A stretch of 16,798 nucleotides of DNA from contig DATNGZ010000057.1 in assembly GCA_035605695.1 (NCBI GenBank), forward strand, positions 1 through 16,798, read 5' to 3'. The position numbers were made by a program, and so were the translations under genes. Shown here one piece after another: positions 6,811-13,944 of the stretch. How positions within the stretch are numbered: position 1 is the stretch's first letter; each line of letters opens with the position of its first letter. The notes under the pieces were generated by a model. That model was not told the DNA's origin. It saw only the letters and a list, made by a program, of their open reading frames with translations, and ran no database searches. The DNA comes from VRUE01 sp035605695. Lineage in GTDB: Bacteria > Actinomycetota > Thermoleophilia > Solirubrobacterales > 70-9.

Positions 6811-7509
6811 TTGGCGCCCCACTCTCCTGGCACCGACCAGATAGACACCCTGCTGTGGATTGGCTTCGTCGCCTGCGCGATCGTCATCGTCGCGATCAAC
6901 GGCGCGCTGATCTACGCCGCGCGCCGTTATCGCAGCGAGCGCGGGGCTGAGCCAAGCCAGATTCGCGGCGGCCGTCGCACCCAGTTCCGGGTCGGCGCCC
7001 TGCTCACGGTCTTCGCCGCGGCGATCCTCGTCGTCAGCTTGATCTACACCGGCAAGGCGCGGAAGATCCCAACAACGGGCTCGGCCGGCCTCGCCTCAGC
7101 GCGCTCAGAGCCGTTGAAGATCGAAGCGACCGGCCAGCAGTGGCTGTGGCGCTACGACTATCCCAACGAAGCCTTCTCCTATTACAAGCTCGTCGTCCCG
7201 GTCGATACCACGGTTGAACTTAGCCTCGTCTCAACCGACGTGATCCACACCTGGGACGTGCCGCAGCTCTCCGGCAAGCGCGACGCGGTTCCCGGCAAGA
7301 CCAACCACGTGGTCTTCCGCGCCGACGAGGAAGGCGTCTACGACGGCCAGTCGGCGACCTTCTCCGGCCAGGCCTACGCGGCGATGCGGACTGAGGTCGA
7401 CGTCGTCTCGCCGCAGGAATACAAAGACTTCATCGCCGCCCAGAAGGCCGGCATCCAGGCTGCCCAGGACCGCGTCGTGGGCCTGATCGAAAACGGAGAA
7501 GTGCCATGA
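6811..7509 (+). CDS. coxB: Cytochrome c oxidase subunit II homologue lacking the CuA site
   Basis: 232 residues from TTG 6811, the only usual start codon between the in-frame stop at 6796-6798 and the first membrane helix. Two membrane helices (about residues 10-36 and 52-74) precede a cupredoxin domain with the subunit II signature QQWLWRYDYP (about 109-118) and VIHTWDVPQLSGK (His146 retained). In the CuA loop, where active enzymes have C-x-E-x-C-G-x-x-H-x-x-M, this protein reads SATFSGQAYAAM (181-192): both Cys are Ser (181, 185), Glu is Thr (183), His is Tyr (189); only Met192 remains. It therefore cannot form a normal CuA centre or accept electrons from cytochrome c in the usual way. There is no signal peptide or lipobox. 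It overlaps the next gene by ATGA. A quinol-oxidase-like subunit II also lacks CuA, but the partner subunit here lacks a catalytic site too. Confidence 0.88.
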   Translation: MAPHSPGTDQIDTLLWIGFVACAIVIVAINGALIYAARRYRSERGAEPSQIRGGRRTQFRVGALLTVFAAAILVVSLIYTGKARKIPTTGSAGLASARSEPLKIEATGQQWLWRYDYPNEAFSYYKLVVPVDTTVELSLVSTDVIHTWDVPQLSGKRDAVPGKTNHVVFRADEEGVYDGQSATFSGQAYAAMRTEVDVVSPQEYKDFIAAQKAGIQAAQDRVVGLIENGEVP

Positions 7510-9254
7510 GCGACCCGACCGACACGGTGACTGCCGGGGATTCGAATCCGGGTCGGTCGGGGCGCGAATCCGGTGCGGCGAGCGCTGCCCCAGAGGTCGT
7601 CGCCGGCGGCTTCCCCCGCCGCCGCCCGCGCTGGATCGAGCTGACCACCAGCGCCGACCACAAGGACGTCGGCCGGGTGATGATCGTCGCCGCCCTCGGC
7701 TTCCTCTTCATCGCCCTGGTCGAGTTCCTGCTGATGCGGCTGCAGCTGGCGATCCCCGAGAACTCACTGCTCACCCCGGTCACCTTCAACCGCATGCTCT
7801 CGCTCTACGGGGCGACGGCGATCTTTTTCTTCGCGATCCCGCTTGCGCTGGGCTTCTTCTACTACCTGGCACCGCTGCAAATCGGCGCCAGGGGCACGGC
7901 GCTACCGCGGCTCGGTCAGCTCGGGCTCTGGCTCTACATCGCCGGCGCCACGGTGCTCTACGCGGGCTTCCTCTTCACTCCCTCGGAGGCGGGTGTCAAC
8001 CCGCTTGCGCCGCTCTCGGAGCTCGCCTTCCTGCCCAATAATGGCGTCGACGCTTGGGCGGCGGCGACCGGCCTTGCCACGCTCGGCTTCGTCCTGATCG
8101 CGATCAACCTGGTTGCGACCCTGCGCAAGATGCGCGCTCCGGGGATGGCCTGGCGGCGGCTGCCGGTCTTCGCCTGGTCGGCCGCGATCGGCTCCTGGCT
8201 GCTGCTGGTGATCGGGCCGGTGATGCTGGCGGCGATCACGATGCTGCTGATCGATCGCAACTTCGACGGGATCTTCTTCGCCGACGGCTCTGGCGGGGCG
8301 CCGCTGCTCTGGGAGCACATGAGCTGGATCTTCTTCACCGGCACCTACATGCTGGTCCTGATCACCGCCCTCGGCGCGATCGCCGAGATCGTCCCCGTCT
8401 TCGCCGGCAAGCCGCTCTTCAACCGCGGCGCGGTGATCGGCTCGCTGGTGGCGATTGCCGTGATCGGAACGCTCGCCTGGATGCAGAACATGATGACCGC
8501 GCCGATCGGGATCGGCTGGATGTACTTCGCGATGATCCTCTCGCTGGCGCTGATCGTCCCCTTCGGCTTGATTCTCTTCAACCTGATCGCGACGATGGTT
8601 GGCGGCGCCCTGCGGATGCGCGCCCCGCTGCTCTTCGCGCTTGGGGCGATCTCGATGATCTCGATCGGCCTCGGCGCCGAGATCTCGCACTCGATGGTCG
8701 CCGGCGCCTGGCGCCTGCACAACACCACCGACGCCACCGCGGCAACGCACTTCGCCCTGATCGGCGGCAGCGTCTTCGGCGGCTTCGCCGCCCTGCACTA
8801 CTGGTTCCCGAAGATGACCGGGCGGACGATGGGCGAGACCCTGGCCCGCTTCTCCTTCTGGACGATGGTGGCGGGCACCCTGCTCACCTTCGTGCCGCTC
8901 TTCATCGCCGGTGGCGACCACGGCCAGGTCGTCGACGCCTACAAGTTCTTTGACGGCACCGGGGTCAACGCGGAAAACCTGATCGCCACGATCGGCGCCT
9001 TCGTGCTGACGATCGGCATCTTGCTGACGCTCGCCAACGGCATGCTCAGCCGCAACGGCGGGGCGCGCGCCGGCCACGATCAGTGGGGCGGCGACTCGCT
9101 CGAGTGGTTTGCCCTGGCGCCGCCGGAGCCGCACAACTTCGACGTCCTGCCTGACGTGCGCAGCGACCGCCCGATGCGCGACATCCGCATCGCGATCGCC
9201 AACCGCACCCGCCGCGCCGAAGAGGCCGCACGCGAGACCCAGCCGGTAGCCTGA
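7506..9254 (+). CDS. coxA: Heme-copper oxidase subunit I homologue lacking the catalytic and most heme ligands
   Basis: 582 residues with about 12 membrane helices and family landmarks in order: DHKDVG, PLQIGARGTALPRL, a TM6 block LLWEHMSW to AEIVPVFAGKPLF, GGSVFGGFAALHYWFPKMTGR split over TM10-11, and SLEW...PPEPHNF near the C-terminus. Gap-free alignment to the usual motifs shows loss of key residues: low-spin heme His in MHGTTM is Tyr101 (LYGATA); the GHPEVY block is FTGTYM, so CuB His is Thr278 and the cross-linked Tyr is Met282; the HH pair after WA is Gln327-Asn328 (WMQN); the high-spin heme His is Ala413, while the second low-spin heme His is kept as His415. The D-channel Asp is Gly130 and the K-channel Lys is Ile356. 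O2 reduction and proton pumping by the known mechanism are therefore not expected. The frame is intact and coupled to coxB by ATGA; ctaB follows after 5 bases. Confidence 0.9.
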   Translation: MSDPTDTVTAGDSNPGRSGRESGAASAAPEVVAGGFPRRRPRWIELTTSADHKDVGRVMIVAALGFLFIALVEFLLMRLQLAIPENSLLTPVTFNRMLSLYGATAIFFFAIPLALGFFYYLAPLQIGARGTALPRLGQLGLWLYIAGATVLYAGFLFTPSEAGVNPLAPLSELAFLPNNGVDAWAAATGLATLGFVLIAINLVATLRKMRAPGMAWRRLPVFAWSAAIGSWLLLVIGPVMLAAITMLLIDRNFDGIFFADGSGGAPLLWEHMSWIFFTGTYMLVLITALGAIAEIVPVFAGKPLFNRGAVIGSLVAIAVIGTLAWMQNMMTAPIGIGWMYFAMILSLALIVPFGLILFNLIATMVGGALRMRAPLLFALGAISMISIGLGAEISHSMVAGAWRLHNTTDATAATHFALIGGSVFGGFAALHYWFPKMTGRTMGETLARFSFWTMVAGTLLTFVPLFIAGGDHGQVVDAYKFFDGTGVNAENLIATIGAFVLTIGILLTLANGMLSRNGGARAGHDQWGGDSLEWFALAPPEPHNFDVLPDVRSDRPMRDIRIAIANRTRRAEEAARETQPVA

Positions 9255-9259
9255 CCGCT

Positions 9260-10156
9260 GTGAGCGGCGCTGAAACCGCTGTCGTCACGCAACGACCCGT
9301 TGCGCTGACGGTACTGCGGGACTACATCACTCTGACCAAGCCGACCGTGCAGTCGTTGCTGCTGCTGACTACGGTGACGACGATGTACGTCGCCGGCGAC
9401 CCCTCACTTGGCCTCGTCTTTCTCACCTGCCTCGGCGGCGCCCTCTCGGCCGGCGGCGCCGGCGCGATCAACCACGCGGTCGACCGCGACATCGACCGGA
9501 TCATGAGCCGCACCGCCGACCGCCCAGTCGCCAGCGGCAGGGTCTCGCCGCGGGCCGCGATCGCCTTCGGAGCCCTGCTCGGCTGCGCCTCCTTCACCCT
9601 GCTGGCGCTGACCGTCAACCCGCTGGCGGCGGCGCTCTCGATCTCCGGCCTCTTCGGCTACGTCTTCGTCTACACGCTCTGGCTCAAGCGCCGGACGCCG
9701 CAGAACATCGTCATCGGCGGGGCAGCCGGCGCCGTGCCGCCGCTGGTCGCCTGGGCCGCCGTTACTGGCGGCCTCAGCGGCACCGCCTTCTACCTCTTCG
9801 CGATCGTCTTCTTCTGGACCCCGCCGCACTTCTGGGCGCTCTCGCTGCTGATGGTGGACGACTACGCCAAGGCCAACATCCCGATGCTGCCGGTCGTCCG
9901 CGGCGAGGCCGAGACCCGCCGCCAGATCCTCCTCTACACCGTGCTGCTCTACGCGGTCACGCAGCTGCCATTCTGCGCTGGCGGCTTCGGGGTCGAGTAC
10001 CTGGTCGCCTCGATGACCCTCGGCGCCGGCTTCATCTACTGCGCCGTGCGGCTGCTGCGCAGCGCCGACCGCCGCTGGGCCTTGCGCACCTACCTCTACT
10101 CACTCGCCTACCTCGCGCTGCTCTTCGTGGCGATGCCGCTCGACCGGCTGTTCTAG
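9260..10156 (+). CDS. ctaB: Protoheme IX farnesyltransferase (heme O synthase)
   Basis: 298 residues, standard length for the UbiA-family heme O synthase, which attaches farnesyl diphosphate to heme B in the membrane as the first step to heme A. The prenyl-diphosphate/Mg2+ motif NHAVDRDIDRIMSRTADRP (about residues 73-91) is complete, as are VYTLWLKRRTPQNIVIGG, the second loop GAVPPLVAW and the WTPPHFWAL signature, which separate it from other UbiA prenyltransferases. About nine membrane helices. The GTG start at 9260 lies 5 bases after the coxA-like stop, so it is co-transcribed with the degenerate oxidase pair. Its product would also be needed for the complete A2-type oxidase encoded on the other strand, and ctaA lies 1.8 kb downstream. 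Confidence 0.94.
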   Translation: MSGAETAVVTQRPVALTVLRDYITLTKPTVQSLLLLTTVTTMYVAGDPSLGLVFLTCLGGALSAGGAGAINHAVDRDIDRIMSRTADRPVASGRVSPRAAIAFGALLGCASFTLLALTVNPLAAALSISGLFGYVFVYTLWLKRRTPQNIVIGGAAGAVPPLVAWAAVTGGLSGTAFYLFAIVFFWTPPHFWALSLLMVDDYAKANIPMLPVVRGEAETRRQILLYTVLLYAVTQLPFCAGGFGVEYLVASMTLGAGFIYCAVRLLRSADRRWALRTYLYSLAYLALLFVAMPLDRLF

Positions 10157-10169
10157 TAGAAATCCAGCC

Positions 10170-10283
10170 GTGGATCGCGAGACCGCAAGAGCAAATATGG
10201 GCGCCGGCCTCCTCGCCGGCGGCATCGCAGCCGCGGTCTTCGCCCTTTGCTTCATCGTGGCGATGCTCTACATCGCCTCATGA
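10170..10283 (+). CDS. 37-residue single-TM peptide in the cox-like operon
   Basis: GTG 10170 to TGA 10281-10283 encodes VDRETARANM followed by a glycine/alanine-rich hydrophobic helix (residues 11-35) ending MLYIAS. It fills the gap between ctaB and the next gene exactly: the TGA overlaps the following ATG as ATGA, a strong sign that it is translated. Single-helix small subunits are known from bacterial aa3/caa3/ba3 oxidases, so a small structural subunit is the natural guess. There is no sequence motif to prove it. Confidence 0.6.
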   Translation: MDRETARANMGAGLLAGGIAAAVFALCFIVAMLYIAS

Positions 10284-10570
10284 GCCCCGAGCACCGTCAC
10301 ATTCCGGAGCCCGGCGAGTCGGTCTACCAGCCCCGCTCCTCGTGGGCACCAATCCTCTTCGCCTTCGCCCTGGCCCTCACCGTCTGCGGAATCTTCGCCG
10401 AGGGCTTCATGGTCCGCGGCTGGGTCTACTCGATCATCGGTGCCATAGTCGCCCTCTTCGCCTTCCGCAGCATCATCCAGGACGCAATTCGAAGCTATTA
10501 CAAGCTCCCGCGCAAGCAGCATGCTCGCGGCGCAGTCCTTCCGGTCGAACAGATCTCGCCGCCGCGCTAA
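10280..10570 (+). CDS. Small two-TM protein, cytochrome c oxidase subunit IV (CoxD)-like
   Basis: 96 residues from ATG 10280, which overlaps the stop of the 37-residue peptide. A longer frame starting at 10247 exists but would overlap that peptide and lacks support. The polar N-terminus is SPEHRHIPEPGESVYQP, then two hydrophobic segments (about residues 23-43 and 47-65), then a basic tail (SYYKLPRKQH). Size, topology and the place after coxB-coxA-ctaB fit actinobacterial/firmicute subunit IV (CoxD) proteins, which stabilise the oxidase core; sequence identity alone would not be convincing. It is the last gene of the operon; a perfect 20-bp inverted repeat begins at its stop codon. Confidence 0.65.
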   Translation: MSPEHRHIPEPGESVYQPRSSWAPILFAFALALTVCGIFAEGFMVRGWVYSIIGAIVALFAFRSIIQDAIRSYYKLPRKQHARGAVLPVEQISPPR

Positions 10571-10685
10571 GCGGTCACCCCGGCAGGGGTTCCACTTAAC
10601 TTTTTCGAGGGAGAGCGGTTTGCTGGCGCCTCAAGGTCAGCGCCGAAAAAGTACAAGACGTTCCACCCCTGCCGGGGTGACCGCT
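10570..10685. repeat. 116-base nested inverted-repeat element with perfect 20-bp arms
   Basis: Arms 10570-10589 (AGCGGTCACCCCGGCAGGGG) and 10666-10685 are perfect reverse complements. Inside, ACTTTTTCG (10599-10607) pairs with CGAAAAAGT (10644-10652), and GGCGC (10625-10629) with GCGCC (10640-10644, sharing one base with the previous arm). GTTCCAC occurs as a direct repeat next to both arms. It lies between the convergent coxD-like and CBS genes, starting at the last base of the coxD-like stop. It may be a bidirectional terminator, a structured RNA or a MITE-like insertion. No target-site duplication is obvious. Confidence 0.65.
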
Positions 10686-10693
10686 TGGGCTCG

Positions 10694-11095
10694 TTAGTCC
10701 GGTGTCATGCCGGACGTTGCGCCCTCGGAAGTCCAGACCCGCACGATGTCTCGCATTGAGAGCACTCCAGCCAACTCCGAGCCGTCGTAGACGACGAGGT
10801 GGCGAATGCCGCGGCGCGACATCTCGGATGCGGCGCGCTCGAGGCTCCAGTCCGGGGCCGCGGCGATAACGCTGTCGCTCATGTGGTCGCCAACCCGCTC
10901 GGTATCGGGATCCTCGCCGAGGCCCAGCGACCGCAGGATGTCGCGCTCGGTGAGAATGCGGGCCACCGGCGTCTCGTCATCGCTGACCAGCGCGGCGCCG
11001 GTTCCCTTCTCGGTCATCATCGTCGCCGCCTCGCGCAGCGTGTGCGTCGGCCCGACGGTCAGCACCACCTCCGACATCCCTTCCCGCACCAGCAT
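10694..11095 (-). CDS. Two-CBS-domain protein
   Basis: 133 residues composed almost entirely of a CBS pair (Bateman module). The first CBS covers about residues 6-62, with TLREAATMMTEKGTGAALVSD and the ARILTERDILRSL signature; the second about 70-127, with SLERAASEMSRRGIRHLVVYD and LAGVLSMRDIVRVW. CBS pairs bind adenosine nucleotides or related ligands, and stand-alone versions are usually regulators of partner enzymes or transporters. No other domain is attached. A strong Shine-Dalgarno stretch GGAGGGAGG lies just upstream of the ATG (11095-11093) with a 6-base spacer. It is transcribed divergently from the diheme cytochrome c gene. Any link to the respiratory genes is positional only. Confidence 0.88.
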   Translation of the reverse strand: MLVREGMSEVVLTVGPTHTLREAATMMTEKGTGAALVSDDETPVARILTERDILRSLGLGEDPDTERVGDHMSDSVIAAAPDWSLERAASEMSRRGIRHLVVYDGSELAGVLSMRDIVRVWTSEGATSGMTPD

Positions 11096-11191
11096 CTGCC
11101 GCCTCCCTCCGGGGTTCGCGAGTTCGTGTGAATCGCCTCAAGCCTACCCCACCCGCGTGCCTGGACAAACCGCTTTCGCGGGGGCCGGACA

Positions 11192-11216
11192 TATAGACTC
11201 CGGCGCGCTCAGCGCG
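11192..11216 (+). promoter_or_regulatory. Putative -10 element and short palindrome before the diheme cytochrome c gene
   Basis: TATAGA (11192-11197) would place the transcript start near 11204. It is followed by CGCGCT-C-AGCGCG (11204-11216), a 6-bp inverted repeat with one central base ending one base before the ATG. No Shine-Dalgarno sequence is visible. The rest of the divergent gap with the CBS gene (11096-11191) shows nothing further that I recognise. Confidence 0.3.
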
Positions 11217-11217
11217 T

Positions 11218-11916
11218 ATGCACAAGCTGCCGAATCCAATCCGCCCACTGCTCGTTCTAGCCGCCCTGGCCGCCGTTGCGCTGCCGGCCTCCGGCTGCGG
11301 CACCAGCAGTGCCGATACCGCCCGTGGGCGAGTCCTCTTCGTCCAGAAGTGCGGTGTCTGCCACCAGATGGCCGAGGCCGGCACCACGGCCCAGATCGGC
11401 CCGGACCTGGACGAGGCCTTTGCTGCGGCGCGCGCCGCCGGCGAGGGTGGCAGCACGGTCGAAGGCGTGGTCAAGGCCCAGGTCGAGTATCCGCGGCCGA
11501 GCAACGACAACCCGGCGATCTCGATGCCCGCTGACGTGGTTACCGGCCAGGACCTCGAGGACGTCGCCGCTTACGTCGGTCTCTACGCGGGCGTTCCCGG
11601 CGCGGCGCCGCCCAAAGTTCCCGGCGGTCCCGGCGCCCAGGTCTTCGCCAACAACGGCTGTGGCGGCTGCCACACCTTGGCCGAGGCTAAATCGGGCGGC
11701 GTGACCGGGCCAAATCTCGACGAAGTCCTGCCCGGGCAAACCGCAGCGATGATCCATGAGTCAATCGTCGATCCCAATAAAGAGCTCGTCAAGGGCTACC
11801 CGCCCAATGTGATGCCAGCCAACTTCGAGCAAACGCTCTCCCCGAAAGAACTCGAAGACCTGGTCGAATACCTGATCTCCTCGACCGCCAAAGGCAGCGG
11901 CTCCAAAGGCGGCTGA
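11218..11916 (+). CDS. Diheme cytochrome c, predicted lipoprotein
   Basis: 232 residues. An N-terminal signal (PIRPLLVLAALAAVALPASGC) ends in a lipobox-like ASGC with Cys27, so the mature protein is probably lipid-anchored outside the membrane. Two class I cytochrome c domains follow: heme motif CGVCH (45-49) with likely distal Met103 (SMPADV), and CGGCH (148-152) with likely distal Met199 (VMPANF). Each has the usual C-terminal LEDVAAYV / LEDLVEYL helix. The linker between them is Pro/Gly rich (GAAPPKVPGGPG). It would shuttle electrons from the bc complex to an oxidase. Located between the degenerate cox-like operon and ctaA, it is a plausible donor for the A2-type oxidase encoded on the opposite strand. 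The CuA-less subunit II homologue would not be a normal acceptor. Confidence 0.9.
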   Translation: MHKLPNPIRPLLVLAALAAVALPASGCGTSSADTARGRVLFVQKCGVCHQMAEAGTTAQIGPDLDEAFAAARAAGEGGSTVEGVVKAQVEYPRPSNDNPAISMPADVVTGQDLEDVAAYVGLYAGVPGAAPPKVPGGPGAQVFANNGCGGCHTLAEAKSGGVTGPNLDEVLPGQTAAMIHESIVDPNKELVKGYPPNVMPANFEQTLSPKELEDLVEYLISSTAKGSGSKGG

Positions 11917-11968
11917 TTCTGCTCGGGCGGCCGCGACAGGGCCGCTGGCATCATCCTGAGGCAATCCA

Positions 11969-12933
<965 letters not shown>

Positions 12934-12937
<4 letters not shown>

Positions 12938-13206
12938 AGCTGGGTCACGATCAGCGCCGCTACGAGGCTCGCCATACCGGCGAACATCGCGCCACCGAAC
13001 GCGATCAGGGCGTACAGCATGGTGTCGAATCGAGCCTCGATCCGCTCACCCAGCCGATCGAACCTCGCGTCCATCTCGTTGCTCAGGCTCGCTACCTCGG
13101 CGCGAACGTCGCGAAAGCCGTCTTCCATGCGGCGACCTTGTTTCTCGACCTCCTGCTTGAGATCGTCCAAGCGCTCGTCTGTCCAGCCCGAAGTCATCAT
13201 CTCCAT
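12934..13206 (-). CDS. Small coiled-coil protein with C-terminal membrane anchor
   Basis: Up to 90 residues; ATG at 13206, with alternatives at in-frame ATGs at 13200 and 13197 (the sequence begins MEMM). Residues about 8-60 are a charged heptad-like coiled coil (LDDLKQEVEKQGRRMEDGF, ARFDRLGERIEARFD), followed by one hydrophobic segment (about 63-88) rich in Ala and Gly. This tail-anchored layout is found in many short hypothetical proteins with DUF1640/CCDC90-like or haemolysin-XhlA-like composition, but I cannot assign a family. The TAA stop overlaps the ctaA TAG tail to tail (12934-12937). The gene is 67 bases downstream of the membrane Usp-like gene and may or may not share its transcript. 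Confidence 0.6.
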
Positions 13207-13223
13207 CCTGACAGGCTAGGAGA

Positions 13224-13262
13224 CAGAACGTTTCGCGTGGTGCGTTAGAGCGCGCGGTTCTG
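13224..13262 (-). terminator. Weak hairpin between the Usp-like and coiled-coil genes
   Basis: On the minus strand CAGAAC (13262-13257) pairs with GTTCTG (13229-13224), with a CGCG/CGCG inner pairing and a T/C-rich stretch after it. It is the only structure in the 67-base gap and could be a weak terminator for the oxidase operon. The stem is short and bulged, so this is tentative. Confidence 0.25.
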
Positions 13263-13273
13263 CAAAGGATCAA

Positions 13274-13924
13274 TCAAGAAACTGCGCGGTCAGCGGCCAA
13301 GTCGACGACTACGTGGCTGATCGGCAGGTCGATCTGCTCGCGAGCGCGATCGACGACGCCGTGCTCGAGCCAGCGAGAGCGCTCCGCCGGGTGGGTGGAG
13401 ATCACGATCTCATCAGCGGAGAAGACCTGCAGGGCGTCCTCGATCGCCATATTGGGATCTGAGTCGCCGATTTCCCCCTTTGCCTTAAGGCCCAGTTCCC
13501 CGATCGCGATCAGCGAGAGCTCCATCCGCTGGCGCGCCAGCTCGATCGCTTCATCGACGTCAGAGGCCCAGTGCGCCGCCCGCGAAGAGGCGAGCGCTGG
13601 GGTGACGACCAGGATTTCGCTCTCGCGACCCTGGCAGCGAGCGCGGATCTCGTCCAGCAGCGCCTCGCCGCCGACGGTCTCGTTGGCGACCACAAGCAAG
13701 CGGTACTTGCCGTCGCCACCGCGAGTGACGGCGACATTACGAGGCATCGAGCCCCGCGCACCGCGATAGGCGACTCCAATGCCGAACCCAATCAGCGCGG
13801 CGGCCCAGACCACGCCAATCACCGGCCGAGTCAACAAGGTCAGCACAATCACCGACACCGCCCCGCCGCCGACGATCACCGCCCACCGAAACGCGTCAGC
13901 CTCTGACCTCAGCGGATTGTGCAT
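13274..13924 (-). CDS. Membrane-anchored universal-stress-like protein
   Basis: 216 residues. Two hydrophobic helices (about residues 14-33 and 36-53) form a membrane anchor. A Usp-like alpha/beta domain follows (about 73-210): KYRLLVVANETVGGEALL as first strand and loop, EILVVTPAL as second strand, SDVDEAIELARQR helix, GEIGDSDPNMAIEDAL, and the final DEIVISTHPAERSRWLEHGVVDRAR. The last block is shared with the tandem Usp-like protein encoded upstream in the same direction (DEVLISTFAGETSRWLEGDL), so the two are related. No kinase or DNA-binding domain is seen. It begins 20 bases after the end of coxC and is probably the last or next-to-last gene of the oxidase operon. The family link suggests a nucleotide-binding regulator or sensor; the role is unknown. 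Confidence 0.75.
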   Translation of the reverse strand: MHNPLRSEADAFRWAVIVGGGAVSVIVLTLLTRPVIGVVWAAALIGFGIGVAYRGARGSMPRNVAVTRGGDGKYRLLVVANETVGGEALLDEIRARCQGRESEILVVTPALASSRAAHWASDVDEAIELARQRMELSLIAIGELGLKAKGEIGDSDPNMAIEDALQVFSADEIVISTHPAERSRWLEHGVVDRAREQIDLPISHVVVDLAADRAVS

Positions 13925-13944
13925 ACCTCTGGTTTACCGCGAAA

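Noticed and set aside
7538..7549. GGATTCGAATCC palindrome resembling a tRNA T-arm
   Set aside because: Falls inside the variable N-terminus of the coxA-like gene; no acceptor, D or anticodon arm fits around it.
7902..9134. Long antisense reading frame opposite the coxA-like gene
   Set aside because: Low-complexity Arg/Asp/Gln/His-rich translation, a known artefact of high-GC codon bias; the sense strand carries a clear membrane protein family.
7506..9254. Possibility that the coxA-like gene is a nitric oxide reductase, ba3- or cbb3-type enzyme
   Set aside because: Those families keep the CuB/FeB and heme histidines; here they are replaced, and the landmark blocks match A-type subunit I.
6811..9254. 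Degenerate pair explained as ordinary pseudogenes
   Set aside because: No stop or frameshift over 2.4 kb, normal codon pattern, overlapping starts and preserved scaffold motifs argue for maintained function; relaxed selection cannot be fully excluded without relatives.
10694..11095. CBS protein as an IMP dehydrogenase fragment
   Set aside because: The frame is complete with its own strong ribosome binding site and consists only of a CBS pair.
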